From Prostheceraeus crozeri (lineage: Eukaryota > Platyhelminthes > Polycladida > Euryleptidae), in contig CAJQUW010005240.1 in the NCBI GenBank assembly GCA_907163375.1, positions 28,442 to 92,441 on the forward strand: a stretch of 64,000 bases of DNA, read 5' to 3'. Below are positions 1 through 10,349 of this stretch, in pieces. Under the pieces are notes generated by a model. The model was not told the origin of the DNA, searched no databases, and saw only the letters and a list, made by a program, of their open reading frames with translations. The stretch's first letter is position 1; every line of letters starts with the position of its first letter. The translations under genes were made by a program, and so were the position numbers.

Positions 1-411
1 GTCACACCCCATCTTTTGATTACACTGGCACACAGAAAAGTCACCAGCAAAGGTTTCCGCAGTAATGGTTTGTGGCTTGTGGTTTATTGAAGTTCGTAAT
101 AGAAGTGCAGAAGATAGCCTGTGTGCCAGCTATTTGGAATTCGCTTGTTGACACCGTCTAGCCAAATTTCGATTGCATGAACCCATACATCAACAGCAGC
201 TTCCAGTATGCGGGGATCTGAGATTCTTATAAACCAAAACATTAATTATCAAGTAAATTCTTCCAAAAAGCGAAACAAATTATCATTGATTTCATAGAGC
301 CGTAATATATATTATTATCATTTATATTTGACATTAATTTCATTCGCCATTACTGCTGCATAGATTAAGCTTCCAGTTTGACACTTACTGTATACAATTA
401 CGCGTGCCTAG
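1..411. other. Unannotated AT-rich DNA
   Basis: I see no reading frame, RNA gene or repeat that I can support in this stretch before the first MITE. Confidence 0.5.
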
Positions 412-419
412 GTAAAATA

Positions 420-672
420 CATAGAAATAGATTGTTCATCTGAAGTTGACTAGAATGGAAATTGACTCAAGGTCGCGGCACATCCGGGGGAACTAAGTTG
501 GGGCATGAAGAACCAATGAAAAACTTAGAATCGCACATGTGACTGATTCTAACCCAATCATACAGCCGTTGACAAGCGAATCTAAGTGAAAATGCGTGCC
601 ATTTTTGTGCCACTATTGTGTATTGCATGAAGTTTAACTTCCGTTCTAGAGGTTTTGTTATCAATTTCTATG
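420..672 (+). mobile_element. hAT-type MITE, copy A
   Basis: A 253-bp non-autonomous element bounded by the inverted ends CATAGAAAT and ATTTCTATG. The 8-bp sequence GTAAAATA occurs on both sides (412-419 and 673-680), a target duplication of the length made by hAT transposases. An inner inverted segment (CTAGAATGGAAATT and its complement) follows the ends. Four relatives lie at 3665, 26417, 37114 and 55557. There is no coding capacity; the short frame across it is incidental. Copies A, D and E share this orientation, B and C are reversed. Confidence 0.88.
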
Positions 673-680
673 GTAAAATA

Positions 681-797
681 GCATAAATATAAACAAATCT
701 AACTGAACAAGCATATATCGATTTCTGTAAATTTCTATCAAAAATTGTGACACGTTTCTTATTTGCTTTTCTATTACTTTGATTTTCATTTTTTCAG
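681..797 (+). promoter_or_regulatory. Possible 3' splice acceptor before the exon candidate at 798
   Basis: A T-rich tract ends in ATTTTTTCAG at 788-797, a good acceptor. It is only meaningful if the following open frame is an exon; no matching upstream donor or exon was recognised. Confidence 0.25.
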
Positions 798-992
798 GTG
801 AAGTTTGACTCAACAATTCATTTTTCACAAAAATTAATGATGAAACTCCAAACGATCAGACTTGTTGATGATAGAGGACCATGGGATAATCTTCCTCATT
901 TGCTACATAAGAGACGTCAGTTGATATCTATTATGGATTTGTCAAGGAACAGAAGTTGTTGCATTGTCATTCCTAATAGCAGCGATCACTAG
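798..992 (+). CDS. Possible terminal exon, unknown protein (64 codons)
   Basis: The open frame begins directly at a splice-acceptor-like AG (796-797) with GTG-AAG and runs to a TAG at 990-992. As an exon it would be a C-terminal piece, basic and rich in Leu and Arg, with no domain I recognise. The splice-site fit and its length in AT-rich DNA are the only support. It could be a chance frame. Confidence 0.2.
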   Translation: MKFDSTIHFSQKLMMKLQTIRLVDDRGPWDNLPHLLHKRRQLISIMDLSRNRSCCIVIPNSSDH

Positions 993-2910
993 GATAAGTC
1001 AGTAAGCTATAAACATATGAGGGAATGGCGCAATTTTAAGGCGCTTTTTTAGTTTAAGAGGCTTTTGAACTTCATTGTATTAATCTTCTTGAGTCACGTT
1101 TCTCACTGTAATGAGAGATATCAAATCAAGCCGGTAGCACCTTGTTGGCTCCAACTGAAGAAAGCTTCTCACTTGATAGCGCTTATGCAAGCACTTCGCC
1201 ATTGACGTCTAACTACCGAAACTCGAGATGTCATTATTGAAAAATCCCACAAATTATCTAATATACTATTGGCATCATCTTTTGCTGTTTCTGTCATTAT
1301 TATTTGATCTGCATGAGGTATATTTGCAAATACAGGTAGATTTACAACACAAGAATGTAGTATTTGATAGTGCGTTCCTTGTAGTGCAGACTCAGTTTCA
1401 GACTTGCGCAGAGGAGATACGGCATACGTTATTGGCGACGATATGCATATCGGCCAATTTCAAAGGTTTATCCAGCAATAATACTTGAAAAATGTTTGCT
1501 TAAAAAGTCATTCCGATTTTCGTTGCACTTTATGATCATGTAGAATTTGATTTTCGGCGATGAAGTTCGGCGACCTCTGAAGTTTATTATTAAATGCTTT
1601 ATGTGCACTTTAGATCGGTCGGAACTCCATCGTGAATCTCTTGCGTACACTTAGATATATATTGATTGTACAATGTAGATTTGAATTCAGGAGAATTTTG
1701 AATCCGTCTTCACGATATCATACCGTATGTATGGAAATATATTGATTAAATCCTATAGAAGAAGCCAAGAGATTTTGTTTTGAAGCCATCCGACCGGTCA
1801 GTTTATTTATCAAAAAATGGTGCATTAACTTGTCAACCGCTCCGAGTTCTAATCGCAATCAATCGGTTTATTGCCTCTTTCATATAATAGCAAAAGCTTC
1901 CTACGTACCGAAAGTCGCCAAATTTAAAGAAAATACCACTGCAATTTTGACAAAATTATAAAATCACTTTTGTAAGCTACCGTAATTTGATCTAAGATTT
2001 TCTGAATGAAATGTTGTTTTGTTGGATTTAAAGTTTCTACAAAGCTCACTATTTTAATAAATAATAATTGTCTGTCTACACGTCATTACTATCTATCGGC
2101 ACATAAAGAAGAACAATCCGATGGCGAAGAAATAATAAGTGTAGCCCTGTGCTCCTGAATACTGCTCAAATTAAATGATGATCAAGCGACCATCTGCTGA
2201 CATTCATCAAATTTCAAATTCACTTCTTCAGAAAAAGATTACATGTTGGCATAATGAGACGGAATTTTTCTTCGATGCACACACAAGCAAGATCTTCCAC
2301 TATAAAGAAGAATTAACAGTGATCGATCGATATCTATGTGGTTGATGATGCAATTCGAATCGTAGTTCACTAGTGTTCTGTCAATGCATGTTGTTAACTC
2401 ACTGAGATTTAACAATATTTAAAGCTAAATGACTTGATTTGTTGAGAGAAAGAGTACAAATATTTCAATTTGACTGACAGTGCCGTCAGAATGAAATCCA
2501 GATATGTTTTGATTTATTTAGCTGCATATCACAGAAAGTAAACAAAAAGGAAAGTTAGTTTTATAGGCCTGTCTTTCCCGTTGAATAAGTGATTTCAAAT
2601 ATATCGTTGATACTTTCAAGTTAAATGAAGACACTTCTTATTAATGTATTCGCACATGAAGTTCATTGAGGTCTCATCTAGTACATTCCGTGCGATATTG
2701 ACAGTGAAAAAAGAGAGAGATCACATTCACCTTATTTTGAGTGTTTTTAAATTGATCATCTTTTTCCATATTTATTTCTGGGAGCTGACGTTGGGCGACC
2801 CGAACACCGAGAATTTTGTCATAATGCTTCTAGAAGTACCTAAGCTGTAGACTTCCATGGTATATCAACGAGGCCAAATAAAATACCAATCTGCCCAAGT
2901 TATAATGTAT
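993..2910. other. Unannotated non-coding stretch
   Basis: About 1.9 kb without a supported gene. The short frames at 1228-1488 and 1468-1650 overlap on opposite strands and resemble nothing known; no splice pattern or repeat was identified. Confidence 0.45.
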
Positions 2911-2947
2911 TCGCGACGTGTTGCAAACTTGCTGCTTCCTCAGGCGA
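2911..2947 (-). ncRNA. Hammerhead ribozyme relic (Penelope type)
   Basis: Read on the minus strand, the order is a 4-bp stem I strand (TCGC), the intact core CTGAGGA, a small stem II hairpin (GCAA/TTGC), a degraded second core box (CAAC where GAAA is required), then ACGTC and GCGA, which pairs with the first strand. The layout is that of the short-stem-III type I hammerheads known from Penelope-like element terminal repeats. The damaged GAAA box should abolish cleavage, so I call it a relic. Confidence 0.42.
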
Positions 2948-2949
2948 GT

Positions 2950-3656
2950 TAGTAGTGCATTTAGGGCATCAAAGCAAAAGTGAAGATATTTTACAAACTT
3001 TCATGATTTATTTTGATTGACTGAAGCTAAAAACGAATTTCATCTTGTTTCGCCACTTTGAGAGGATTTGAATAACTTGAAATCAAAGTCGAGTTTATTG
3101 GCAACTAAACATGAGATCATATTCTGACAATTAATGAACTGCATATTGACGGGTGATTATTGCTGATGTCTTGCAAGGACGGAATATCATGATGGATATG
3201 CATGCAGTGAGAAAGGTTCAGATCCTCTTGTATGCTTCCTAATCTGGGCATGGAACAACACTTCTTACTTCTGAACCACATGCTTAATAATGCGATGTAT
3301 TACCTTCTTAGTACTTCACGATTCACAATTTCTTTCAGTCATCAGATCAGCGCACCTGTATTCAGAACAAAATACTTCCGTAGTTCCGCGTTGTATCTTC
3401 ATACATGGCCATTTTATATCTTCTTGTTGATGTCAGCGCCGGTACTCCTGCAATTCCACAATGATGAGGAAATGTGTTTATTGAGTAGATGACATGACGT
3501 CTAACTACTTAATGAATTATTGTTTAATTAATTTAGCTCTAATATATTTTTCTGCTTTTCCACGTGTTGCATGCCTATGTGTTTGGAAACATGTTTGTAG
3601 CCTCACAACTTCAGCTTTTTAAAATGTTCATGAAATAATAAATATCTCTAGCATCA
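2950..3656. other. Unannotated non-coding stretch
   Basis: The frame 3232-3492 has no recognisable domain. Nothing else was supported before the next MITE. Confidence 0.45.
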
Positions 3657-3664
3657 TTCATAGC

Positions 3665-3909
3665 CATAGAAATTGACAACAATAAAACCTCTAGAATGGA
3701 AATTAAGCTTCATGCAATGCACAATAGCGGCACATAAATCGCACGCATTTTCACTTAGATGCACCTGCCAACGTCTGTATGATTGGATTAGAATCAGTCA
3801 CACGTGTAAATCGAAGCTTTTCATGCCCCAACCTAGTTCCCTCGGATGTGCCGCGACCTTGAGTCAGTTTCCATTCTAGCCAACTTCAGATAAACTGTTT
3901 ATTTCTATG
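3665..3909 (-). mobile_element. hAT-type MITE, copy B
   Basis: A 245-bp member of the CATAGAAAT/ATTTCTATG family, inverted relative to copy A. The target duplication TTCATAGC is perfect on both sides (3657-3664 and 3910-3917), so the insertion is probably fairly recent. The open frame 3673-3879 is internal MITE sequence, not a gene; its mirror image is open in copies A and D for the same reason. Confidence 0.9.
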
Positions 3910-4189
3910 TTCATAGCTATCAAATGAATCAAGTGTGTACGATATACGGCATGTGGACGCTATTAATTGGACCCTCGGACAATTTTATATGAACTGCAAA
4001 TCTTTACACATTCTTCCTTCAGCGACTTCTCCTAGCATTGTTTTGATCTGTAGTCGGAGTTTGCTGGACAAATGCTACCATAGAAATCCGACTCTTGAAA
4101 ACAAAAGTCTGTCGCAGTACATTCAATATCTAAAGAGAATGACAGCTATTAAGTCAATACAAGACACCGACTCCCTTTATTGCCCGCAT

Positions 4190-4262
4190 GACCTAGGAAT
4201 CGAACCGAAGTCTCCGGTTGAGATGAGGTCAACCCTTCTTCACTAGGCCCTCTCTCTTTAGA
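4190..4262 (-). repeat. tRNA-derived SINE relic or tRNA pseudogene
   Basis: On the minus strand a perfect B-box-like GGTTCGATTCC lies about 45 nt downstream of an A-box-like GGCCTAGTGAAG, the spacing of a tRNA internal promoter. The cloverleaf is otherwise poor, and no body or tail was defined. A SINE head or tRNA pseudogene is the likely reading. Confidence 0.45.
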
Positions 4263-5020
4263 TATTCAAATCTATCTCTTGTATTAGAGGATTAGAACGG
4301 ATCGGACCATTGAAGACATACTAGTGCATTGTCATGACCACGATGCTGTCTTCTGGTGGCTGACAAATGGTAGTCATCGTAAACTTGTTAGTGTACTTCG
4401 CAATCATCATTGATTATCATCATTTATCCGTATAAAGTTAGTGTTATACGTGTCAGTTATTTTGTCAAGCTGGGTTTATATTTTCAAGTACAAAATCATT
4501 GTGATAGAAAAGCTTCAGTAAATCGCTTTACGGCAAAAATCTTCAGCTATCGCATGTTTCACACAATTGATTCTTCATGAGATTTAGCATCAGCGACACA
4601 CAGCGGTGTCTGAAATGACAGCTGATCGATCAAAAAACAACTGTTGATGACATTCTAGTCCCACAGGAGAGATAAGTTAGTCTAGAGAAGACATCATCCT
4701 ATTCTAGCCAGGTTGTGCAATGTCAGACAGCAAATAACATGACTAAGCAATGTGCCAATACTTCATGGTGACTTGTGCTCATATCCATTATACAATGGAT
4801 GTCATAATGATTGCACAGTGCCTCAGACTTGAACAAATTTAGCACAACAATTCCTAACTGTCCTTATTTTGTGCAAATCTTTTTATTCATTGCACAGGCG
4901 AACTGGCACTCCGTAATCTTTGTGCTCGGCAAAGCCAGGATAAACGAACGCATGGCAGCCTGTTGTGCAGTCCTTCAGGTTGTTCAGCGATTCTAGATAT
5001 TTTAAGCTAGTTTGGTCCAT
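4263..5020. other. Unannotated stretch before the ribozyme
   Basis: No supported gene. The last 150 bases may belong to the same retroelement terminal repeat as the ribozyme, since hammerheads of this class sit inside Penelope terminal repeats, but I could not define an end. Confidence 0.35.
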
Positions 5021-5025
5021 TCCGA

Positions 5026-5079
5026 GCCGTACTGACGAGCCCATGAGCCCTTGTAGGGTGAAACGCAACGTCTGCGGCT
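5026..5079 (+). ncRNA. Type I hammerhead ribozyme
   Basis: All conserved elements are present in order. Stem I is AGCCGTA (5026-5032) paired with TGCGGCT (5073-5079), 7 bp with one G-U. The core box is CTGACGA (5033-5039). Stem II spans 5040-5059, with CCC/GGG capable of pairing. The GAAA box is 5060-5063. Stem III is ACG-CAA-CGT, a 3-bp stem with a triloop. The cleavage nucleotide C is at 5072, following T at 5071. A short stem III is characteristic of hammerheads in Penelope-like retroelements, where the ribozyme self-cleaves element transcripts. Stem II carries an apparent 7-nt duplication (GAGCC repeated), which may affect folding. The 3' half recurs at 49089. Confidence 0.75.
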
Positions 5080-5142
5080 GTCAAAGAAATGTTGTGCTTA
5101 ATTTGTTCAAGTCTGAGGACATCTTTCTATGCAATGGGAGTA
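5047..5142 (+). repeat. Retroelement terminal-repeat segment shared with 49088-49175
   Basis: From CCCTTGTA through a run resembling CAAGTCTGANGACATC, this sequence matches 49088-49175 with many substitutions. The shared block includes the 3' half of the hammerhead and about 60 bases beyond its cleavage site. It is best explained as part of the terminal repeat of a Penelope-like element family, of which both are fragments. Confidence 0.5.
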
Positions 5143-5572
5143 TATGTATCTCAATGTTTTGCACCAAGAGAATTCTTGATCCACATGGTAAATGCCTACT
5201 CTCGTCTTTTTGAAACAAGTTGCTTCAGAATGAATTGATGAAAACTGCATGAATTTCTAGTGTTTTTGCATAACCTTAAGCAGCAGTTCTGCAACGTTTT
5301 TGATGAAACAGTCTCGACTCAGTATCCGTTCATTTCCAGCATGAGAGTTCCTGGAATGAAAACATTGCTGAATACGAATAGGCCTATGGGATTGTATCAT
5401 GTATTGCGCATACAATAGTCTTAAGTTGTATTAATTGTTGTCCCAATTGTAGTCCCTTGTATGCATTGTAATCGAGGATCACAGGTGGTCAGATCGAAAG
5501 GACAGATCTTGGTGAGATGAGACATGAGAATGAAGTTTTCATTTAGGTTAAAAGGTGAATGTCTTTCGTAAT

Positions 5573-5844
5573 ATAGATACAAATCAATAAAATTCAATGT
5601 ACAATGGACTGAACATGAATGGAACATCTACAACTAGTGAAGCCACAAACTATTAGTAGCAACTTTAAAGCGCAGACACACTAGCAGGAAGAGAGTTTAG
5701 ACACAATAACTTGCTAACACCCGTACCCAACTGAACTTCAATTTTTAAAAAAGACGACAATTATAGAACGACCCATCGAATTTCACTTGTTTGTTGAGTT
5801 TAGGACTCAATTTTTTAATGTAAAAAACTTCTTTGATATTTAGG
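5573..5844 (+). repeat. PLE1 inverted terminal repeat, left arm
   Basis: This arm is the reverse complement of 6299-6592 with scattered substitutions and indels. It contains the end of the minus-strand protein (tail KKLSPKLNKQ) followed by non-coding sequence. Confidence 0.8.
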
Positions 5845-6309
5845 GCAAATCCATCACTATCTGATGCCAGGATTTTGAAATTTTCATTTACATCTGCAAC
5901 TACAATTCAGTCGGTGATCAAAGATCGCCGAGATTTTGGACTTATGCTCCTTAACTCTAATGTTTAGGTGTCTGAGAGTTTTACCAATGTAGGTAAAGCG
6001 AGGGTCAACCTCACATGTGAAACAATATACAACACCTGATTTCAACATTAAAGGAGTTCTGTCCTTGTTCGAAAAGTAGCTTTTCAACTTTGTGCAAGTG
6101 AACACCCACCTAACTTTGCTGTCAGGATCAATCCGATTAAAAATGCTCTGAAGTCTCTTCTTAAAGAACAGAGACTGCTGTCCAAAAAAAGGAATTTTAA
6201 CAACATGGCTGTATGATTGATCAGACTTGACAGAAGGGTTAGAAAATTTTTTATCTAGGAATTTTTTTGGTGGTATCCAAGAAGGAATTCTTGATATCCT
6301 AAATATCAA
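5755..6309 (-). pseudogene. PLE1 GIY-YIG endonuclease region, C-terminal fragment
   Basis: The first 141 codons (6309 to 5884) carry the GIY-YIG nuclease signature: GVVY at residues 92-95, YIG at 107-109, and the Arg and His of NIRVKEH at 118-122. In Penelope-like elements this nuclease follows the reverse transcriptase and nicks target DNA. Upstream residues (IPFFGQQS, then KVRWVFTCTKLKSYFS) match the linker before the nuclease in these elements. The frame stops at 5884, but another frame continues the protein (NENFKILASDSD to FYNCRLF) to about 5755, so there is one frameshift near 5890. The N-terminal reverse transcriptase is absent. Confidence 0.8.
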
Positions 6310-6592
6310 AGAAGCTTTTTACATTAAAAAATTGAGTCCTAAACTCAACAAACAAGTGAAATTCGATGGGTCGTTCTATAATTGTCGTCTTTTTTAAAAA
6401 TTGAAGTTCAGTTTGGTATGGATGCTAATGTGCTTGCGTTAGGCCATTAGGAAGTTATTGTGTCTAAACTCTCTTCCTGCTAGTGTGTCTGCGCTTTAAA
6501 GTTGATACTAGTAGTTTGTGGTTTGACTAGCTGTATATGTTCCATTCATGTTCAGTCCATTGTACATTGAATTTTATTGATTTGTATCTATA
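6299..6592 (-). repeat. PLE1 inverted terminal repeat, right arm
   Basis: Inverted partner of 5573-5844. Read on the plus strand, its start encodes the same C-terminal tail (AFYIKKLSPKLNKQ), so the arm duplicates coding as well as untranslated sequence. Confidence 0.8.
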
Positions 6593-6599
6593 GAAGTCT

Positions 6600-7404
6600 T
6601 CATTTATTTCGGGACACACGATATCATTACTGCACCATTTTCATGCTCGTATCACTTTTTATCTTACTAGTAACAGGGAGACCTCCTGTTGTTATCAGAC
6701 ATTAGAGGAAAAAGAATGCACTTTTTTAAGTTCCGAATGGATTCGTGACATGGGACAGTGAACTGAAGAGCAGTTTCCAACCTCGAAAGTGAACGGTTTT
6801 TTATTTTGGCACGCATTCGGAGATTGAAGCAGCACCCACATCAGAGAAAAACAAATAAAGCGGAGAAACTCGTCAACCGAATTGACCCTTGGCTCTTCAG
6901 GAAACTTCAACAAGTTCAATGGGGCGATTGAATGGAAACATAACACAAAAGAATGCCATCGAACATTATTCGGAGACATAGAAATGTTTACAAAGATCTC
7001 TTATGTCAGACTCGTAGTCGCATAGTGATGGCTGATGTTTATGTAATGATAGTTCACATTCTTGCTACTATCCCATCCACCTCATCAATCTAGGATGTCA
7101 CTTTAGAGATGATAAACTGCATCTGTCTGTTGGGTGAAATCATATGAAATTACACTTCAATTCACTTTAATTAACAAAAGCGGGAAATGTTCATGGTAGT
7201 AACGTGAGGATGTTGAACTTGACATTTTATTGAAATTAGAGTTGAACATCCAACATTGATATGAAAGTCACAAAGTTACAGGGTTAATCAATGCAGTCAA
7301 ACATCAACGCACGATTCAGTCAAACATGCTTCCTATATTTATACAAATATATATAAAACCTATATATATGCGACCTAAGCCCACTTCACTTCGTTAGAAG
7401 CAAT
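6600..7404. other. Unannotated non-coding stretch
   Basis: The frame 6695-6979 on the minus strand has no recognisable domain. A short TATA-rich run lies near 7345-7370. Nothing else was supported. Confidence 0.45.
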
Positions 7405-7726
7405 GATGAGGACAGACTACAGACAGAATGTAACAACATCTTTAACTGGTCCCACTCCATCGGCCTGCCTCTCAATCAGTCGCTCAATCTCTTTGACTAT
7501 ACCATCACAGATGAAATTGGACTTCCAATTCGATGTGTTGAGTCTGTTGAGTCTGATGATCATATCTGCTCATCCATGTTCTCAACGATTGTTGACGATG
7601 TTACCCACCCACTTCGGGAATTATTTTTGGAAAAGTCGAGCTTCTTACGAAATATGTGCCCACTTCGGAAACCATTGACAAAGACTGCTCGGTTCAAGAA
7701 TTCTTTTATTTGTTATTGTAAATAGC
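7405..7726 (+). pseudogene. LINE reverse transcriptase fragment
   Basis: An open frame of about 107 codons starting within GATGAGGACAGACTACAG. Its beginning (DRLQTECNNIFNWSHSIGLP) matches the post-catalytic part of non-LTR reverse transcriptases, where an amphipathic helix precedes NW-x-LP and N-x-S/K. Later residues (VDDVTHPLREL and the basic end RFKNSFI) resemble the extreme C-terminus of the same proteins, so the middle has been deleted. It is too short to function. Confidence 0.5.
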
Positions 7727-7882
7727 ACACTTTTAATAGTCATTTTTACTTACTTATATTATTGTGTAAAATTGTAATGCACTTACTGAATTTCATTTAT
7801 AAGTCCATAAAGGATGGTATTGTTATTATTATTATTATTATCTCAAGACGTTTTCATGTGAAAATAGATATTTACACAACAA

Positions 7883-8002
7883 GTGCAAAGATATCCAGCT
7901 TTATTGTATTTTTTGAGATCAACATGTCTATGCACGAGCCCGAAGGGCGAGGCCATAGTTTGTTGATCGAGAAAAATGCAATTAAGCTGGATATCTTTGC
8001 AC
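7883..8002. repeat. Imperfect hairpin H1 with GC-rich apex
   Basis: GTGCAAAGATATCCAGCTTT at 7883 returns as its complement ending at 8002, with arms of about 40 to 45 bp. The apex contains GCACGAGCCCGAAGGGCGAG, far richer in GC than the arms. Hairpins H2 (17830) and H3 (21739) share this plan. Probably a small palindromic MITE. Confidence 0.6.
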
Positions 8003-8014
8003 GAGTTCTGTAAG

Positions 8015-8624
8015 TAACTTTATATTTCACAGAACTACCAGAATCTATGATCATGATCCTTAACATGATTTGAAAATCAAACCAAAGCAATTTTGAAATC
8101 AGATAGCCTGTTTCTCTGTCCATTGTACATGCATTTCTATGCAAATTCTATGCATGATTTTCGTTGTAGAGGATGAAAAACTTTCTATGTGCTAATGTAT
8201 TTCAATGAAGGAGTGCAATAGAGACTGTTTATTGCACACTTTGGAAAGCATAAACTATATTATGGAAGCAATAATCATAGAAATTATAGCACTGTGAAAT
8301 ATAAAAGATGTTTTCTATGTATGTAAAGACGCTGTTAACTTTATATTTCACAGAATCCGCAGAATCTATGACCATCCAAATTTTATAGCTGTCAAAAATC
8401 CAATTCTATTGCTATGGAATTGTAGATATCAGTGGCATTTCCTGAGATTTCTATGTGCAATTCACCGTTTTAGAGGATGTAAAACTTTCTATGTGCGAAT
8501 GTATTTCAATGAAGGAGTGCAATAAAGACTGTTTATTGCACTCTTTGAAATTTATGCACACTTTGGAAAGCGCAAACTATATTATGGAAGCAATAATCAT
8601 AGAGATTATAGCACTGTGAAATAG
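8015..8624. repeat. Tandem duplication, period about 321 bp
   Basis: 8015-8302 and 8336-8624 are diverged direct copies. Shared landmarks include TAACTTTATATTTCACAGAA, CTTTCTATGTGC, GGAGTGCAATA and TATAGCACTGTGAAATA. Non-coding. Confidence 0.75.
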
Positions 8625-8639
8625 AAATGATAATAATAA

Positions 8640-9260
8640 GTTGTTTATTCAAAAGTAATGAAAATCATTCTTTACAAAACGTGCTTCATAAAAACAGAAA
8701 TAATGAGTTCATGACACGTCAGTGAGCAGCTATCAAGTAATCAGTAGTATTAAGTAACATGTCTACAATATTTGTTACATTGAGAAACACAAAAGGAAAT
8801 GAATGCTGTTTTTGAGCGTGGCAGAATATTTGGCAGAAGGGTGTTCAGCAAACTTTTTTGGGCTAGAGATGTCATGAAATAGTTTCAAAGCAACATCTTC
8901 CTTCGCATGTCGAGTGGAGTGAATTATCCGCATATTATGCGATGAGGTCGTCTGTGGATTCTCTCCAGTTTGAGAGCGTTCTTCCTATTGATTCCGATGA
9001 TAACAGGAGTATTGTATTCAAGAGTCGATTATTATTTATTGAATATCTATTGAACTATTCATCGATAACTTTTTCTAAGTCGTATTTTGGAACTAATTCA
9101 TCGACACTGTCTTGGAGATCAATATAGTTGGAAATAGCATCGCGCAAGGCCACAGTCAAATGATCCTTAGTTAATTGCTTTATCGGGGAATTTGGATGCA
9201 AATGTAGCGGGACTTTTGTCTTTAGAACTCATTGATTTGATTCACCAGTAAAAATTGATT
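8640..9260. other. Unannotated non-coding stretch
   Basis: No gene was supported; the frame 8942-9127 has no recognisable feature. Confidence 0.4.
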
Positions 9261-9261
9261 C

Positions 9262-9335
9262 GTACCATAATTGAACCAACGACCTTCTAGTGAGACAACA
9301 GAACTTCGCCACACTAAACCAATGCGACAGACATC
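9262..9335 (-). repeat. tRNA-derived SINE relic
   Basis: On the minus strand TGGTTTAGTGTGG (A-box-like) is followed about 40 nt later by GGTTCAATTATGG (degraded B box), with TCTCACTAGAAGGTCG in the anticodon-arm position. This is the layout of a tRNA-derived SINE head. No companion copy was found in the window. Confidence 0.4.
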
Positions 9336-9339
9336 GGCG

Positions 9340-10004
9340 CAGATGATTTACTTGAACAGATTGCGGCTATTACATAGAAATGGAGAAGAGGATTATTATT
9401 TATTGATCAAAATAAATCTCTTATCAAAGCAGTCTAAACCATAAATTTCAACAGTTACTCAAAAAATCAATTTTTGGAAAAGAAGTTAGAAACCAAATTA
9501 TAAAGTGCTTTTATAATAAAAAGGTGATCGAATCGGCAATTTTTTTTAATTGTCATTGGAATGTAACTTCAAGTAAATTCATTTTTTGACATCTGTAACA
9601 ATTACGCTAAACATGATTTCAGATTATAGGAAGTTTCGTGAATCTGTTGGAAGATAGAACGTCAAAATTGGATGACGATAGCATCATGGCCCATGAAATT
9701 GAGGCTGTTGCTTCTTCTGAATTTGCAACATTTATATCAAACTAAATTCTATCTATTCTTAAAACATTATGAAAATTGGGTTTTCATCCACAATTAAAGT
9801 TATATTAGCCACAAAGCTATTTCAAACTGCACATTCTGCGAATTCACTAAGTAAATGGCAACCGTTCTAGCCGAGAAACAACAACAATATACTAGAAAGT
9901 TTAATGCAAATACTAGAAACTTAGAGAAGCATTTGTTAAATTTCTACGAAAATTGAACCTTCAAAAGATACATTTTATATATTCTCCAAATGTAGTACTG
10001 TTAT
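9340..10004. other. Unannotated non-coding stretch
   Basis: Very AT-rich, with no supported gene or repeat. Confidence 0.4.
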
Positions 10005-10005
10005 T

Positions 10006-10230
10006 TGAAATCAAAATTACTCGACTTGCTTTATTCCATTCCTGAGTCAGACGAGCACCGTCGGGGAATCAAGAGTGATGGTGTCTCTTATTGATTCAAA
10101 AGCAGATTCGGGCATTGAAAAAGACAGTGGAAGATGTAAAGACTGTAAACTCGTAGAAAATTTGGAAACGGTATATATCTATGATGAGTACAAGAATATC
10201 CATGGTAGTTCCTATCTTCTAATGTATTAA
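10006..10230 (+). CDS. Open frame in a duplicated segment, possible exon of unknown protein
   Basis: A frame of about 72 codons runs from just after a TGA near 10004 to a TAA near 10230 without a clear start codon, so it would be an internal or terminal exon. It includes a DSGIEKDSG stretch, a CKDC pair and a tyrosine-rich run (VYIYDEY). The segment from SGRCKDCK to IHGSSYL is repeated almost unchanged in an inverted copy at 42.3 kb, also open there. DNA similarity continues past the stop codon, so it does not prove selection on protein. Family unknown. Confidence 0.3.
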
Positions 10231-10335
10231 AATTATTCGATATCTTCGTTGAGGACAAATAAGTTGTTTCCACAAGCTTAACATACAGAGATATGAGAGT
10301 TTTCAGTCTTTGAATATTACATAGTCTTTGGGCAT
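10115..10335 (+). repeat. Dispersed inverted duplicate of 42298-42510
   Basis: From AGTGGAAGATGTAAAGACTG through to ACATAGTCTTTG, this matches the reverse complement of 42298-42510 with few differences, including one 5 to 6 bp indel. It may be an element end or a duplicated exon with flanking intron. Confidence 0.8.
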
Positions 10336-10349
10336 TGAAAAAGTGCATT

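Larger units (their letters stand above)
5573..6592 (-). mobile_element. PLE1: Penelope-like retroelement, 5'-truncated, with inverted terminal repeats
   Basis: A minus-strand GIY-YIG reading frame lies between two inverted repeats of roughly 270 to 290 bp (5573-5844 and 6299-6592). Inverted terminal repeats are a known arrangement for Penelope-like elements and are not expected for LINEs or LTR elements. The reverse transcriptase domain is missing, so about 2 kb of the usual element has been lost. The inner part of each repeat also encodes the C-terminal tail of the protein. Confidence 0.75.

Noticed and set aside
3673..3879. Similar short proteins at 467-664, 3673-3879 and 37167-37361 that look conserved
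   Set aside because: All three are the same strand of the CATAGAAAT MITE. Similarity comes from MITE copying, and the frame is broken in copies C and E.
3935..4246. 103-codon plus-strand frame
   Set aside because: It runs through the antisense of a tRNA-derived relic and has no domain or splice context; most likely chance.
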